Shown: positions 1 to 13,378, numbered from the stretch's first letter. The stretch is DNA of 64,000 nt from Sinohyriopsis cumingii (GCA_028554795.2 CM068838.1:127562428-127626427); one strand, 5' to 3'. The notes: generated by a model from the sequence alone, not told the origin. Made by a program: numbers and translations.

Positions 1-944
1 ACCTGCCAGCTAAAATAAAATACATTTGTTACTAAATAACGTCACGCAATTTGCAACGATTTTACATTTAATGTTTCCAAATTTATTTATATGTGACAGA
101 TCGTTGATGGCTTATGTTTAATGTAATCTTCCTTTGTCATATTTACTGTGTATTAAAATTGCCTAACTAGTCCATTTGTTTCATATGTTGTTTCGCCCAA
201 GATTTTAATAAAATGTTATAATTCGAATTTGGATGAATTGACCGCGTTTTCTACAACTTGATTGGATGTAAACGATAACGTGTTACTGATCTGGAAATTT
301 TTACACACGATAAATGTTGCGGACTACTTTGGTTCCTTGTCTCCAGCTCATTTTATGTGAAGTTGTATGTATATCAACACCTTACATGACAATAATAACA
401 AAACCCGCACCTACACACCCCTGTAAGTTCCCATCAAAATTTACAACCTTCAGATTCAAATCGCCCATTAGAAGTTAAAACAATGCAATTGCACAGGCCT
501 TCCTGCATTCCAATACTCTCTCTTTTGCAAAAGAAGGCATATGGCAGGCTTTAGAAGCCAATATTCAGAATTTGTTGCATTTCGCTTCGATAACATGTTC
601 CAGGAGCTATCAAATGTCAGTTTCATTTGACGAGAAGAGGATCTCACTAAAATATACACGAGTTGGCCTTTGAAAGATCGAAAAGCGGACAAAGCAAGAA
701 CAACAAAATAAAAAACAACACCTAGTTTAAATAGCATCAGCCATTTCTTGAAATTTAAAAAAAAAATATCATAACAAGCTCCTTATATAACTGTCATGAC
801 CCACTCTAATGCTCTACCATATATTACTACATGAAAATGGACTACACCTGACTACTGAAAGAAAACTTCGAGCTACCTAAAAGTGAAATCTGCTAGTATG
901 ATGACAGAAGGAAAGGAAATTGGAATTATAAGGATTTGATGATC
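1..944. other. AT-rich stretch without recognisable gene
   Basis: No domain or conserved motif is recognised in any frame. An 89-codon open frame on the minus strand (468-737) has no features of a known family and is repeated only because the whole segment is duplicated at 43,080-43,349. This stretch would be expected to hold the 5' LTR and gag of the Gypsy element that follows, but no sequence matching the 4.2-5.3 kb region is seen here. Confidence 0.5.
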
Positions 945-3900
945 ATGGTTGGGTATTTATCGATGTGTCAATTCATGTTGAAGGGTTCTATATCACTCAT
1001 GGGTGATTCGGCCAATCATATACTTATTTAAAGTTTAAAGGGACACAGGAGCTTCTCAAACTCTTTTATTATCAGCTACTTTGCCTTTTTCTGAGAACAA
1101 TGATTTTTTTACCCATTGAGTGCACTCATTTAATACTAGGCAATGATCTAGGTGAAAATAAGATTGTGATTAACACACTTGCAACTGACAAGCAATGTTT
1201 GGATCACAAGGCTGATCGTATTGAAAAAGAAATTCCTGATTAATACCCAGGTTGTGCAGTTATTAGAGCTGTATCAAAGAAAGATCTTGAGAATGATGTT
1301 GATCAAGAAGTATTCCTTTAGCTGACACATGTATTGGTCGGATTTTTGATGAGGTCATTTTCACTTTTTGTTTGGATCAATTAAAGAATAGTGATCACAG
1401 TGATCCTCTTTCAACTACTCATTCTCTTTATTCTTATCAGAGTGACAAACGACAATCACTTGTCATCAAACAGGAAAAGAATCATGCGATCTCATGTTTG
1501 CTTCAAAAGGCCATTAGTGAAACACAAGCCATAGAAGAACCTGTTTGTTATTTCGTTGAAAATTGGATTCTCATATGAAAATGTAGACACCTGAGGTATC
1601 CGCGGGTGACGAGTGGTCATTGAACTATCAAATTGTAATTCCAAAACCGTAAAAACAGGAAATTGTTAGTCTAGCCCATACACTCCTGTGGCTGATCTTT
1701 TAGGGATTAATAAGTCTGATCACAAGATTTTGAATAACTTCTATCAGCCAAAAATTAAAAGTGATGTTTGTAAATACTGCAGATCTTATCACACATGTCA
1801 AATGGAAGGAAACCCCAATTAGAAGATACATCAGGCTCATCTGCAAACTATTCCTGCATTTGACCAACCATTTAGCAGAATACTGGTAGATTGTATCGGT
1901 CCCTTACCTAAGACTAAGTCAGGTAACCAATATTTGTTGACCATAATATGTGAGTCAACAAGATTCCCACAGGCAAATCCTATGAGTAATTTTGAAACGA
2001 AATCGTTAGTCAAAGCTTTGATAAAGTGTTTTACTCAATTTGGCCTTCCTACATCTGTCCAATATGATCAAGGGCCAAATTTTATGTCTGGAATATTCCA
2101 GCAAGTTATGTACGAAATAGGCATCCAACAATTCAAGTCTTCTGCCTATCACCCTGAGAATAGAGGAGATTTAAAACGATTTCATCAAACTTTGAAAAAT
2201 ATGATTCGGTCACATTGTTTTGATACAGGTAATTGGGAAGACGGTGTTCATTTACTATTGTTTTCTGTTAGGGGATCAGTTTAACAAAATATTAAGGATT
2301 CAGTCCCATTGAACTAGTTTTTGTGCGTGGACCGTTAAATTTGTTAAAAGAGAAACTTCTTTCTAATGAAGATGCCGAGATTAATCTCTTCTCGATTATG
2401 TTTCCAATTAAAGTATAAGTTGTCAAAGGATTCTGAGGTCGCATAAACTACACTGCACTGTACTCAGTCAAATATGAACTTAAGGTATGATACAAATATA
2501 AAGGAAAGGAGTTTTAAGCCTGGTGATAGAGTTCTGGCTCTCTTACCCGTACCACAAAATTCTCTTCATGATAAATATTATGGTCCTTACACAGTTGAAA
2601 AAAAGTACATGACTTAAATTAAATCATAAATACTCCTGGGAGGCCCAAAACAAAAACAAATTTACCATATAAATATGTCAAAGGAGTATGTTGATAGCGA
2701 TAGCCAGGTTAAGCATGCAATTCATTTAGTTGTACCTGTCCAACACACTAAGGATAAAAGCGATAGAATGCAATCGGAATCAGTTTACTTTGGAGTAACA
2801 AATCTTCGGAATTCAGGAAGTTTTAATAATCTGACCAGAAACTTTCACATCTGCAGCAACAAGAAAAGAATGAACTAAAGCAGTGATTACTTGAATATGA
2901 GCACTTATTTCCAGAAGTTCATACAAGAACAAATCAAATCTACCATGACATTGAAATTGTAAAATTCACACCTGTGAAAGAAAACCCGTACATGATGAAT
3001 CCATTCAAGCAGGAATGTTTGAGAAACGAAATTCAGTATTTGCTAGAGAATGATTTGATAGAAACGAGTAAAAGTGACTGGAGTTCCCGATGTATAATTG
3101 TTCCTAAAACAGATAATACTTTCCGCTGCACATTGATTATAGAAAGGTGAAATGTTTGACTAAAATAGATTCATTTCCATTACGAGGAATCGATGACTGC
3201 ATCGATAAAATTGGATATGCAAAGTATGTCAACAAATTTGACCTTCTGAAAGGATTTTGACAAATTACATTGACGGAAAGGGCAAAGGAAATTTCGGCAT
3301 GCGTGACTCCAGATGGACTTTATCAATATAAAGTAATGCCTTTTGTGATGAAAGGTTCCCCTAGTACTTTTCAACGTTTAATGAAGATTGATTACATCTG
3401 GTCTAGATAATTGTGATGTTTACAGTGATGTTTTCATCATCTACAACGACAACTGTACAGATCATTTAGCGACAATTCGGAAATTCTTTGCCAGATTTAA
3501 TGTTTCAAATTTGACAATTTATTTATCGAAAAGTGAGTTTTGTTTTGCTTGTGATACGTTTCTATGACATGTCGTGGGAATAGGACAAGTTAAACCTATA
3601 GATACTAAGTGGAAGACTATCTCTGAATTCCCTGTGCCTATCAGTAAACGGCAGCTGATGTGTTTTTTGAGTATGGCTGGATACTCTCGGAAATTTTTGT
3701 TCCACTTTTCCATCATTGCTGAGTTCCTGACAAATTTACTGAGCTAAGAATCCCCAAGTTTCATTGGTCTTAAAAATGTCAGGAGGCTTTTGATAAGTTA
3801 AAGACCATACTTAAGAGTGCACCAGTTCTTTCAGCTCCAAATTTCAATCATTTAAATTGCCTGATCATGCAAGTGATGTTGGGGTTGGAACAGTATTAAT

Positions 3901-4190
3901 TAAAGAAGTCAAAAATAGCGTAGATTATCCAGTGTGCTATTGTGTAAAGAAATTAAATAAGCAGCAGAGAAATTATTCCACAATCGAGAAGGAGTGTTTG
4001 GCTTTGGTATTAGCATTACAACACTTTGAAATATTCGTTAGTTCAGATCTTTCTCCAATTATTTTGATCAATGATCACAAACCCTTTTCTTTCATCAGCA
4101 AGATCAAATGCAAATCAGAGATCATTAAGGTCGAGTTTGATGTTGCAGGAATATAATCTTGACATTAGGCACATCAAGGGAAAAGACAAT
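945..4190 (+). pseudogene. Decayed Ty3/Gypsy pol (protease-IN-RT-RNase H), copy A
   Basis: Pol domains of a Ty3/Gypsy retrotransposon, interrupted by many stops and frameshifts. In order: an aspartic-protease C-terminus with the typical ILGNDL signature near 1,130-1,160; an HHCC zinc region and integrase core (1,700-2,330) with DCIGPLP, QYDQGPNF and SAYHPENRG motifs; reverse transcriptase (2,960-3,700) with a recognisable KFDLLKGF region and the later CLVYSDD-type area disrupted; and RNase H (3,840-4,180) with DASDVGVGTVL, NYSTIEKECLAL and RHIKGKDNIIAD motifs. Integrase lies upstream of reverse transcriptase, opposite to ordinary Gypsy elements and as described for Gmr1-like elements. No gag or 5' LTR is seen. 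It cannot encode a working polyprotein. Confidence 0.85.
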
Positions 4191-5417
4191 ATAATAGCAG
4201 ATGTATATTTACGTGTATATAAATATATTGTTTCATGTATATTTTGTGAAATTCATAAGATTTCATCTTATGTAGTTTTTCGTTACTACATGTTTATTTG
4301 ACTTCTAGTAAAAAGTAAGCTTTATTGCATAAATCTTTCTTTTTCTTTATGAGGGGAAGTGCTCTGTTTATATAATTTAATTGTTTACTTGTTAGTTTTA
4401 CTTTTTAAATTTCATTACACGCTATTATAATGTAACATTGTATGCTGGACTTGACCTTCACTAAAACATAGTTCTTTTCTACTGAACCTGTTTGACCTCT
4501 TTATGTAGTTTTATGTAAACAACTAACACATAGCTAAATTATTCTCTCCGTGTATGGACTTAATATCAGAATCTTTATCAATAGAATATGTTAATATGTT
4601 GATTTGGGTCAGGCTTTTGGAATGTCCTAAGTGAATTTTCAGGTTATGGTTTTGATTTTGTTAGCATCAGGATCATACCAGAAGATTATTTTCCTTAGGG
4701 AATTTTTTTAGAACATCCTAATTGTGACCTGAGGTCAAGCATAGAACTATATGATCTTCTAATTGTGAGGAATGTGTCATTCGTGTTTAATATATAGCGC
4801 TTTCAAGTTGTGTTATGTTGTAACCAATTGCAATGATTTTTATTTTCTTCAAATTATTGAAGTCGAGTGATTATTTTCTCTGGAAATACTAAAGTGCTCT
4901 GATAAAGTTATTGGATAGAAACATTCACTGGAATTTATATTGAATTCAAACCTGGAATTACTGCTATTTAACAAAAGACTGCTGGCACATCAACACTCTA
5001 CAAGCTATACTAACTACGTCGTCGCCTTCAATTATGGATTTATTTGGGACTTATACTGAGTTTTATTCAGGACTTTTACTTATTAGGATGTGTGTCTGTA
5101 ATTCTTTGATTATTTTGCGGTTTCATTCGCAATACCGTAAGTTCGTCTTCCTCATTTTCACTTTGTATTGTAGTGAAATATATTATATTAAGTTTTATTA
5201 AGCTTGTTGTTGTTCACTGTTTTCTGTTACTTATTTTAAGGGTATTATCTAGTAACACCACTAATGATATCTGACTGATTACGATCTGTTCCTGTATTTC
5301 TTAATTCAATAATAATTCTATTTAAAGTTAGATCCACTATGTAACTGTTGAAATGTTTGTCCACTTGGTATTTGCAACACTATAAAGATAGAAATATTGT
5401 AATTAATAATATACCAG
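4191..5417. other. Gypsy 3' region, possible LTR remnant
   Basis: AT-rich noncoding stretch after the RNase H domain. It is the expected place for the 3' untranslated region and LTR, but no second LTR copy exists in the window to define its ends. Copy B lacks most of it (about 4,073 to 5,307), leaving only the last ~110 bp before the Polinton-like terminus. Confidence 0.4.
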
Positions 5418-5712
5418 AGCATCTGGGAGGGCGGAAAGACCAATATGGGGAACTGTCCAATCTTGAAAATAAACCATACAAAAAAGTGGTGAAAAAAATC
5501 AATTTCTATGTGCCTATTTCTGAAAATGGATCTTACTTCGAAATCAAAAAATGACGCCAAAATCACTGCGTTTAACGTTGTCGATCGCTTACTATCTGGA
5601 CACTTATTTTAGGTCTCGTCTATCCTGCTGCTGTTTCTTTAACCAAAACTGTTATCAAGACCTACACGATATCGTAATCGAGGATCATGTAAATGTATTG
5701 TTATAAATCCGT
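5418..5712 (+). repeat. Left terminal inverted repeat of old element, copy A
   Basis: Reverse complement of 33,421-33,716 with scattered mismatches. The tip AGCATCTGGGAGGGCG is a mutated form of AGCAGCAGGGAGGGCG. At 5,617-5,632 lies an inverted, diverged copy of the same 16-mer, so the outer 215 bp form a module bracketed by inverted motifs. Confidence 0.85.
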
Positions 5713-6305
5713 ATGGGGCACCTTGTATTTATGACAAATATTTCAAATCTAATCATATCCATATACACTGAACACCAAGTCTGACGAATGTTTCGCAGAG
5801 TATGTGTATCAATTCCATTAAACACAACTAAAATATTTCAGTTATCTCTGATCCCTTTAGGTATTTGTGTATATCGCTGAATAACATAAATCACATCCGT
5901 CCTTTTGTGCCTGCAACGAGAAAATATCAGAGTTGGATTTGGTTTTTTTTCCAGTATTATATTATCATATAATACGAGATTATTAATAAATTCATCGAGG
6001 TCACACTCAGATGGGGCCTAGTCAATATCGGTTATAAAATCAATAATGTCATCACATTTCTCATCGAATAATTTTGCATTTTCATTAAAATCTTTAAGCA
6101 CATAGTAGCATCTCCGATCATCAACAGATTGTGCCACTCAATATAATTGATCCCATATAAGCCATCTCATTATCCGATTATGCAACAATTGCGTCATCCC
6201 ATATCGAGATGGACCTATGATAATTGCTCTGATAAAATTTGGTAGCGCTGGATGATATTTGACAGACACTTCATTTCGTGTCGCTGAAAAATCAATGATA
6301 TCCAT
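5700..6305 (-). pseudogene. Packaging ATPase (FtsK/HerA-type) remnant, copy A
   Basis: The start region MDIIDFSAT at 6,305 matches that of the younger element's ATPase fragment. The Walker A loop reads GPSRYGMTQ instead of the intact GPSGSGKTQ, so nucleotide binding is lost. Downstream, short pieces in changing frames can be followed to the inner edge of the left terminal repeat. In Polintons this ATPase is thought to pump DNA into the capsid. It faces away from the DUF5679-PLA2 gene with only about 23 bp between starts. Confidence 0.75.
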
Positions 6306-6328
6306 GTTGTACAAATATAATAAATAAT

Positions 6329-6840
6329 ATGAATTTATATTGTGTTCCTTGAAGAACAACCACATTCACAAGTGGATTAACAACAATAATAACAACAAAT
6401 AAAAAGCGTGCACTTACAGACAAGTGTGTAAAATTTGGTACAAAATAATAAAATTTATCTCTCTGACAAGGGTCAAAGTGTCTGGTGGTGATACTGCTGC
6501 TTCACTGGGAAAATTACCAGGATCTCTATGGGCTAAGTATCCAGAAGAAAAACATATTCCTGAATATAATTATTGTGGTCCTGGAACCCGACTAGATATA
6601 TGACTTGGCGAGTGAGATGAACCAAAACCTGGAGACTATCCAATATGTGCTGTTGATCAACCATGTCAAGTTCATGATGTAGCGTATTAAGATCAAAATC
6701 TACAACAACGATATATTGCAGATATCAAGTTTATTCATTCGTTAAATTCCATAAAAAATAAATCTCTTGGAGAAAAACTTGCTAGCTTCCTAATACGATC
6801 TGCGATTAAAGTTAAGCTAGTGCTAGGTCCCGGTAATTAA
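6329..6840 (+). pseudogene. DUF5679-PLA2-like gene remnant, copy A
   Basis: The start matches the young gene at 14,392 (MNLYCV-type start). A stop appears after seven codons. The PLA2-like core is clear: NYCGPGTRLDI followed by a calcium-loop-like stretch and CQVHDVAY, with stops between. The frame is continuous across the place where the young copy shifts frame (about 6,455-6,490). It ends in GPGN and a stop at 6,840. Confidence 0.75.
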
Positions 6841-6856
6841 TCAATAGAATATTACA

Positions 6857-7727
6857 ATGGAATCGATTTATTATATTATAATAGGATTTTGTGAAGGTGA
6901 GATGCGATTAGTAAACTTGCTGATGCAGCAAATGTCACATGTTTTGTTGCTGCAAATTGGTTAGCAGGAGATGCAATATGGCAAATTTAGGTACCACCAC
7001 CTAAATAGTTTCAGTACACACATTTTGATGTTAGCACTCTCAGTGAGAGTCATCAAGCAGGTATTTTATTTTTACCACAAGATACCATCAAAATTGGTGT
7101 ACGTCAATTACGCACACAGAAATACACGTTAACTTTCGTTGATGTTGCAAGTAGATATAAAGAAGCAGAACCACTATCAACTAAAACAACATCTGAAGTT
7201 GCACCTGCTTTTCAACGAATATATCAACGAGGATCTGGACCACAAGGTGGTCTACAATGGCCACAGTTGTTACAGGTTGATCCTGGCAAGGAATTTATGG
7301 TGCATTATCATCTCTGAACACTTGCTGAGCGATTGTCTGGACATCAGTATGCGAAGAAAATATTTTAGACAGACATGATATCTCGTGAATGAGTTGTAAG
7401 ACTACCAAGTTTGATAGCTGCGTTAAATAATGAAATTACTCGTGCAATTTCTATGAAACCCATTAATGCGATCACAATATGCTAATACAACGAAAAGACT
7501 TTTCAAAACCAGTACTAGGTAATGTAAATGTAAGATATTTATATGAACCTGGTGAACTTGAAAAAGGTAGAAAAAGGGTAACTGATACTATTTGGCGTGT
7601 GACGACGCATACCATTTCCAGTTTTGTTATATCTACGGGTAGATCTGCAATCTACAGACTAGATTCAACTGCTCCTCAGCATGGATTTGTACGTGAACAA
7701 TTACAAGTAATTCCTGAGGATAGATAA
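6857..7727 (+). pseudogene. rve integrase remnant, copy A
   Basis: Shares the MESIYY start and most of the length of the young integrase, with several frameshifts and stops and loss of the central catalytic region after the QVDPG-type Asp motif. The C-terminal Polinton signature (RYLYEPGELEKG, then VTDTIWRVTTHTIS) is intact at 7,520-7,630. It cannot be active. Confidence 0.8.
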
Positions 7728-7739
7728 TTACCACCGCGT

Positions 7740-10700
7740 TCACTTTTGTGATCTGGCGCCTCGACTTCGATTACTTTCAAAAGAGGTCAGCACCACATTT
7801 TCGCGTGTGTAACCAAGACTTCTATTAATTCTATCTACCGTAAACTGTCTTGGACTATTATTTGGATATTGCCTCAACATTAAGATGTTACACCTTGCAT
7901 AATGATTATTCTGTTGTTGTTTCAGCGTCATGATAAATTCAGCATCGAGATCAAATTCGCGGGGTTTTTTTTTTGTCACACTGTTTATAACGTTTTCTTA
8001 CTACATCATCGGGAACAACTTCGCTGTTGTCGTCAGCAGTTTGATTATTATTTTCTGTTACGATAAAACTTCGCACCTGAGATATTCTTCTGACTCGAGA
8101 CACTGCGAGATAAACTAAGTTTTACCATTCGATACGATCATCAACACTCCAAATAGTAATATCTGAAATAGTTAATACTTGTGACGAATGAATCGGAATA
8201 GCGTATGAAGTTTTGTCCATCGTTAACACGCTCTGAACAACTCTGACGGGAACTATAATAATGTCATTTAACACAAGATTTTGTCTTCCTCCGCCTGGAA
8301 TCTCAACATCGTTATTTTGCCGTACAGTATCTGCTGGTCGATAGCACAATGGTACAGGCAGATATGACACTTTTTCTTTATGTATCAGAAATAGTTGTTG
8401 TTGAAATGTATCACGAACTATTATCTACTCGCAACTATTAAATCATCTGGTCCCCACACTTGCAGATAATCAATCATAGGACTTCCTGGAATTACCACAA
8501 GTATTACCTCACACTTAATCTTACCTGGTTGTAGTCTGATTAATTTTTTAAGCTTTTCTTAATTTTGGATCAAGCGCTCTATGATCATTAGTTATCTCCT
8601 CATACTAATCTACAAACTTTTCTAGCCATTCATGTGGAGACAATCCAACCAAATGTGGTGGATGACCATGATCGCCACACATTATCATAGCAGTATATTT
8701 CGTCAACAACCAATCAATAATTTTTTTAATGTCTCCAGCGACACTCTACATATTTCATCCTAGATAATAATCTTTGGAATATATTTCTCACCCATTCGTT
8801 CAAAAGTCCATGTATCTTCATTCCATCGAAACAACCTATGATAAGTATGGGATTTAACTCCTCGTTTGTTCATTTTCCTGGATAGTCTATGTGTAAGGGT
8901 TAATACAATCATATCTTGTTTACGAAATAATTCAATCGCACGTGTTTTCTTTCCTGATCCTCACGGTCAGTTTAAATAAACCTTTTTTATGTATCGTTAC
9001 GGTATCATTTATCGATGGTGCTGATGATACTGACATCTGATTATTTTCACGATAAGTACTTTTACACTCGACATCGGCTGTTTTATCAAAGCTGTGTAAC
9101 TATTCTCGTTTTATTCTCCATCCACCCCATGATGATTTAGTGTCAATATTCAGTTGTTTCAACTGGTTTGTGTTTCTTGGCTATATAAAGTCCACCTGTA
9201 GCTCGTCTTACAGCGAGTTTAGGAAATATTCTCCATCGATACTAGATTTATCGAAACTTACGCTAGCATTGAAAATATTAAATGAGTAAATTGTGGTGAT
9301 TCGTCATCAATATAACTCACAATTGTACCTAATTCAGTTTCGACATGTAAACTGCTTTTCGGTTAATATAGGTATTATTTATATAAAATCTAGTTCTTCA
9401 TCGTCGATAACTAATCGATAACTACGTCGTTTATCACTGCGTGATCCTCCTTGTGTGAACGTATCTATTTTTTTTCTACCGAGATCCTTAGCAAGTTCAT
9501 CTTCGTAATCGATTTTATCTTCATCCTCAGAATCCAAAAATCATTATTTCTCTTCCAGTAGCCAAATTTGTGTCTGTGATTTATATGATATTATTGCTTT
9601 ACTCACCCTTAGTGATATCAGTATTTTTACATCAAGCATACATCATAATAATACTACTGGATCCCACATAATTTTTTAAACGTGTTTGCCAAACTACGTA
9701 CTTTCACGCAAGATCATTCATTTTTCTATGAAAAAAAAAAACATCTGCTCGATATATGTCGCCATTCGGTCTTACAAACTGAACAAACTTATTTTCTTCA
9801 ATACAGATGCTTCCATCAAGTTTATTAATTAGTCATGATTTTCTTCAGAATTCTGAAATAACCACGCCGATACAGGATCATTCTTACTAATCTGGTTAAT
9901 ACAATCAAATATATTTCCTTGGTAAAATCTAACGGTTCTATCTGGTAGAAATATTGTCACCTCCGATGTCCACACATGCGCATTATGATCAAAATATTTA
10001 TCGGAGCTTCTTTCGATTTATATTTTGATTCGTACAAAATTTCATCAGTTATTGTTCTTACTGTTAATGGGAATTTTAATTTCTTTCTCAGTTCAGCAAC
10101 ACCTTTTGATAGATTCGCCAGTATCTTTAACTGTCGATGCCCACTCATTTATTTTTTTAGGGCTTAAATCCTTCCACGTATCGCGTTTGTGAAGTGTTCC
10201 ATTACTCGTTCGGCTACACAATTTAGTTTAAAAAATGTCATTGGTTTGAGATCCCTAACGGTAGGTTTATCATTTATGGGATATATCGTATAAACAACTG
10301 CAGTTTCAGGATACGCTCGTTTAAATTACAGTTTACTAATACTTGTATTGAATTTTTATTTTACGTAACAATATTTCCAGTCTGAAGACGGACAGGGTCA
10401 CGTTTGTCACTGATAATCAAAGTAACGTAACGTCTTCCGCGGTATCTACCGCTTCAGTAAATTTTATTCTAAAAAAATATAATCGATCGTCGCGAAAATT
10501 AATAATATTTTCTGCTCGATCATTATTGATTCTAGCATCAACAACAATCTTTCCGTTATTAACAAATTAAATGTTGTCTATACATGAGTTGCACCATCTC
10601 TTTGAAATTCTTGTTTTGCTTTACGAATATTTTCAATAAAATGTTTATTTACTGATGACTTACCTAACGATCTTAATACCGACAATTGTGATTTACGATG

Positions 10701-10754
10701 AAGATAAAATCTGTAAACAACACCGTTAAGGACAAATGAAAGGGATTTATCCAT
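7740..10754 (-). pseudogene. PolB-SF1 helicase-HNH remnant, copy A
   Basis: Collinear with the intact young polymerase-helicase gene, from MDKSLSF (10,754) to an HNH tail ending at 7,740. The HNH tail contains the conserved VDRINRSLGYTRENVVL stretch and follows an A-run where the frame changes, as in the young element. Helicase motifs and pieces of polymerase (for example IDGASF-like, CGDHGHPP and IHSSQVLTI stretches) are seen in different frames with many stops. Confidence 0.75.
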
Positions 10755-10805
10755 ATAATACTTAAGCAAGTGTATATCAAATTAATACTTTTCTGTGTTA
10801 TTATA

Positions 10806-11135
10806 ATGACCTGACATAAAAAAATGAAGTTGGTTGTTAATTGGTGTGGCGGATTTTGTGTAATCGTAACTGTGTAAATGAAAATTGTGCATCTTACGCA
10901 CAGTACGTGAAACGTGGAAGCAAAGGACCAATCTCATGTTTAAATTGTAAATGTGGATTGCGAGAATAAACACAATTATGTGCGCAATATGGGGATACAA
11001 TTGTCCAGAACTAATAGGGTATTATAAAATAAAACACAGAACTGATATAAGTATCAAGGATTTTATAGACAAATTTCCAGACATACATATAGCAATGGAA
11101 AATGATGAAATTTAGTCAAAATCCATAAAATTCTT
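10806..11135 (+). pseudogene. Zinc-binding protein remnant, copy A
   Basis: Collinear with the young gene at 19,387. The cysteine-rich core (GPISCLNCKCGLR, then a stop, then LC-QCG) can be read in one frame after upstream breaks. It is divergently placed from the polymerase-helicase remnant, as in the young element. Confidence 0.6.
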
Positions 11136-11279
11136 AGATTTTTTCTGATAAAATCAACATCATTAATACAATTATTCTGCAGTAATAAAATTATGATTCA
11201 CTAAATATTGTTGTAAATAAGAAGCAGAAAAATATTAGATTTTTCTGCAAATATATCTGAATACTCCATTATCGTAGCA

Positions 11280-11765
11280 ATGAAAGAAATGAATTTACAA
11301 AACACCCAATTATTAATGAATATGAAGCATCTCGCGATGGAATCATTAGAAATTGTAGATTTAAACGACAAAAGAGTGCTGTCATTATTCTTATCTTATA
11401 CTCAGGATTAAAAATAGGACTTACCTTTCTCATAGATTTATTTATGACTGCTTTAATGGACTGAATGGAAAGGATCTTGTAATTGATCATATTAATCCAA
11501 ACTCTAATCAGAGAGTTGTCACCAAGAGTCAAAATTGCAAAAATGGCAAAACTGGTCAATTAAAAACAAATTAATAGACCAGGTATCGCAATCGTTGGAA
11601 TTGGTGCAATTGAATTTCAATCAATATGCGCAGCTGATAAATACTTTGATATTAAACCATGACTGGTAAAATGCGTTGCCGTCGGTAGATTTTATCTATC
11701 ATTTTCGAAAACATGCAATACGTGCATTTTATTATGCTTAATTTTGCCATCGTATTCAAACAATT
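11280..11765 (+). pseudogene. HNH/NUMOD endonuclease remnant, copy A
   Basis: Contains INEYEASRDGIIRNCRF, then frameshifts, then FNGLNGKDLVIDHINPN-like sequence and a QSQNCKNGKTGQ stretch that match the young HNH protein (19,724). The order relative to neighbours is conserved. Not translatable. Confidence 0.65.
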
Positions 11766-11784
11766 AGACATTTGAATATGATAT

Positions 11785-12239
11785 ATGAATCAAGAAAATA
11801 TTAAATCTGCCATAAATGAAGTTATCAAGTTGAGATCTGGAAAATTGTTAAAACCAACACCCAAACAATAGAATTGAGAAAAGCCCATATGAGATACTTA
11901 GTCCTGAATTATTAAAGATGAATTTAATTCAGTAGAGAGTCAAGAGTGCGCGGTAAAGAAACATTAGTATATCAATGTCGTATTATTAAATTACGCGAAG
12001 AAGTAACGAAAAATTCTTTACTTTATATATCACCAGAGAAAGTTGTTCATCTTGCTCGTGCTCGTGCTCGTGCTATTAGGAATTTTAAAAATATATTATC
12101 TAACGAATACAAAGAAGGAAATGTTATTATTAATCGTACAGCTTTGTTAGATAATCTTCTTTCGGAAGATGAATGTATTTCCTCTTCACAAAACCAAGAG
12201 ATTCCTCAATGGACGGTCCATTTACAAGTTCATATTTAG
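11785..12239 (+). pseudogene. Remnant of the 126-aa unknown protein gene, copy A
   Basis: Starts MNQENIKSAINEVIKL, matching the MNIEDINNILAEISKL start of the young gene at 20,374. A 97-codon open piece (11,946-12,239) preserves the charged helical body, with an expanded ARARA-R run (extra GCTCGT repeats compared with copy B). Function unknown. Confidence 0.6.
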
Positions 12240-12800
12240 ATAATTCTGTTTCGAGCTTTTTATTTTCATTTCTTGTGGCATTAATGTCCTCGTTAAGCTT
12301 TCGATATTGAGCATAACTATTGGATAATTCTGTATCGAATTTTTTATTTTTATTTTTTGTGGCATTAATATCCTCGTTAAGCTTTTGAATTTCACAGTAA
12401 GATTTTTACTTGTGGCACATAATTTATCATATTAATCTGTTTTATTCTTAATTTGATTTTTTTAAAGTATCAACGGGTTTATCTAACTCTTGATGGTTAG
12501 CATTAATATTGGATAATTCTGTTTCTGGGGTTTTTTACCTGCAGCACATAAGTCATCAAATAAATCTATTTTTTTTAATTTTTTTATGTCATTGTTTGCA
12601 GCATTGATATCCTCGTTAAGCTTTTGAATTTTCACAGTTAGATCGTTGCCTTTAGTTGTTTCAGCTCTACCAGCGAGAAACCTTTTATTTTTATGTGATC
12701 TTTCCGAAATCTTATATAGATGATTTTAACCAATATGATACATTTTAGCAATTTTTGGTGGTGATTCACTTTCATGCAAACATTTTTTTTTCATCATCCA
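12240..12800 (-). pseudogene. Unknown coiled-coil ORF remnant at inversion breakpoint, copy A
   Basis: Reads on the minus strand as a broken gene with a possible helix-turn-helix start (PPKIAKMYHIGLNHLYKIW; clearer in copy B) followed by three repeats of a KLNEDINA unit spaced irregularly. It has no counterpart in the young element. It sits exactly where the replication block ends and the inverted virion block begins. I do not recognise the family; a foreign insertion or a lineage-specific accessory gene are both possible. Confidence 0.45.
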
Positions 12801-12834
12801 GGGACATGTATATAGGAACTTGTGGCATATATTT

Positions 12835-13070
12835 AGCGGAAAAATTAAAATGGAAAAAATAAATATGGAAAAGTAAAAGTGGAAAAATAAAAATAGAAAA
12901 GTAAAAGTGGAAGGTAAAAATGGGACAAATGAAGATAAAACGGATTATTTACCTAATTGAGGCTTCAATAAAAAATAAATATGGAAGATAATTTTCCATA
13001 TTTACCTTCCACCTTTACTTTTCTATTTTTTTTTTCCATTATTAAGCTTCCATCTTTACTTTAAACATAA
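12835..13070. repeat. AT-rich near-palindromic repeat, copy A
   Basis: A run built of AAATGGAAAA, AGTAAAAGTGG and similar units (12,838-12,925) is followed ~60 bp later by its inverted form (12,985-13,060). It could fold into a long imperfect hairpin. No coding content. Confidence 0.6.
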
Positions 13071-13144
13071 AATGGCACGAATATTAAAAATGAAATTGTC
13101 AAGGAACAAAATATGAATTAATATATATATACATATACTGTTAA

Positions 13145-13378
13145 AATATCTTGATAGAGCAGCAATTTATTCATTCTGAAGCTTCTATCGTTGGTGGCAG
13201 AATTATGCAGTTACTATAAATATTATAGTAGTCTATCAAAATGCCAGTCATAAAATATGTATGATAGAACAGTTATTTATTCCTTCTGAGGCTTCTATCA
13301 TCAGTGGCAGAAGTATAGAATTATCTATAATATTTATAATGTTGATAATTCTGCCAGTCATGACATATGTATACAAAA
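13145..13378. repeat. Two tandem ~112-bp repeats, copy A
   Basis: Two head-to-tail, diverged copies share TTTATTC-TTCTGA-GCTTCTATC, then GTGGCAGAA, then ATGCCAGTCAT-type sequence. Noncoding, between the coiled-coil remnant and the end of the penton-like gene. Also present in copy B at about 54,515-54,745. Confidence 0.65.

Noticed and set aside
7740-7979. Independent small gene for the HNH domain in the old element
   Set aside because: The frame's first Met-like codon is a GTG inside the A-run region, and comparison with the young element shows it is the tail of the polymerase-helicase gene.
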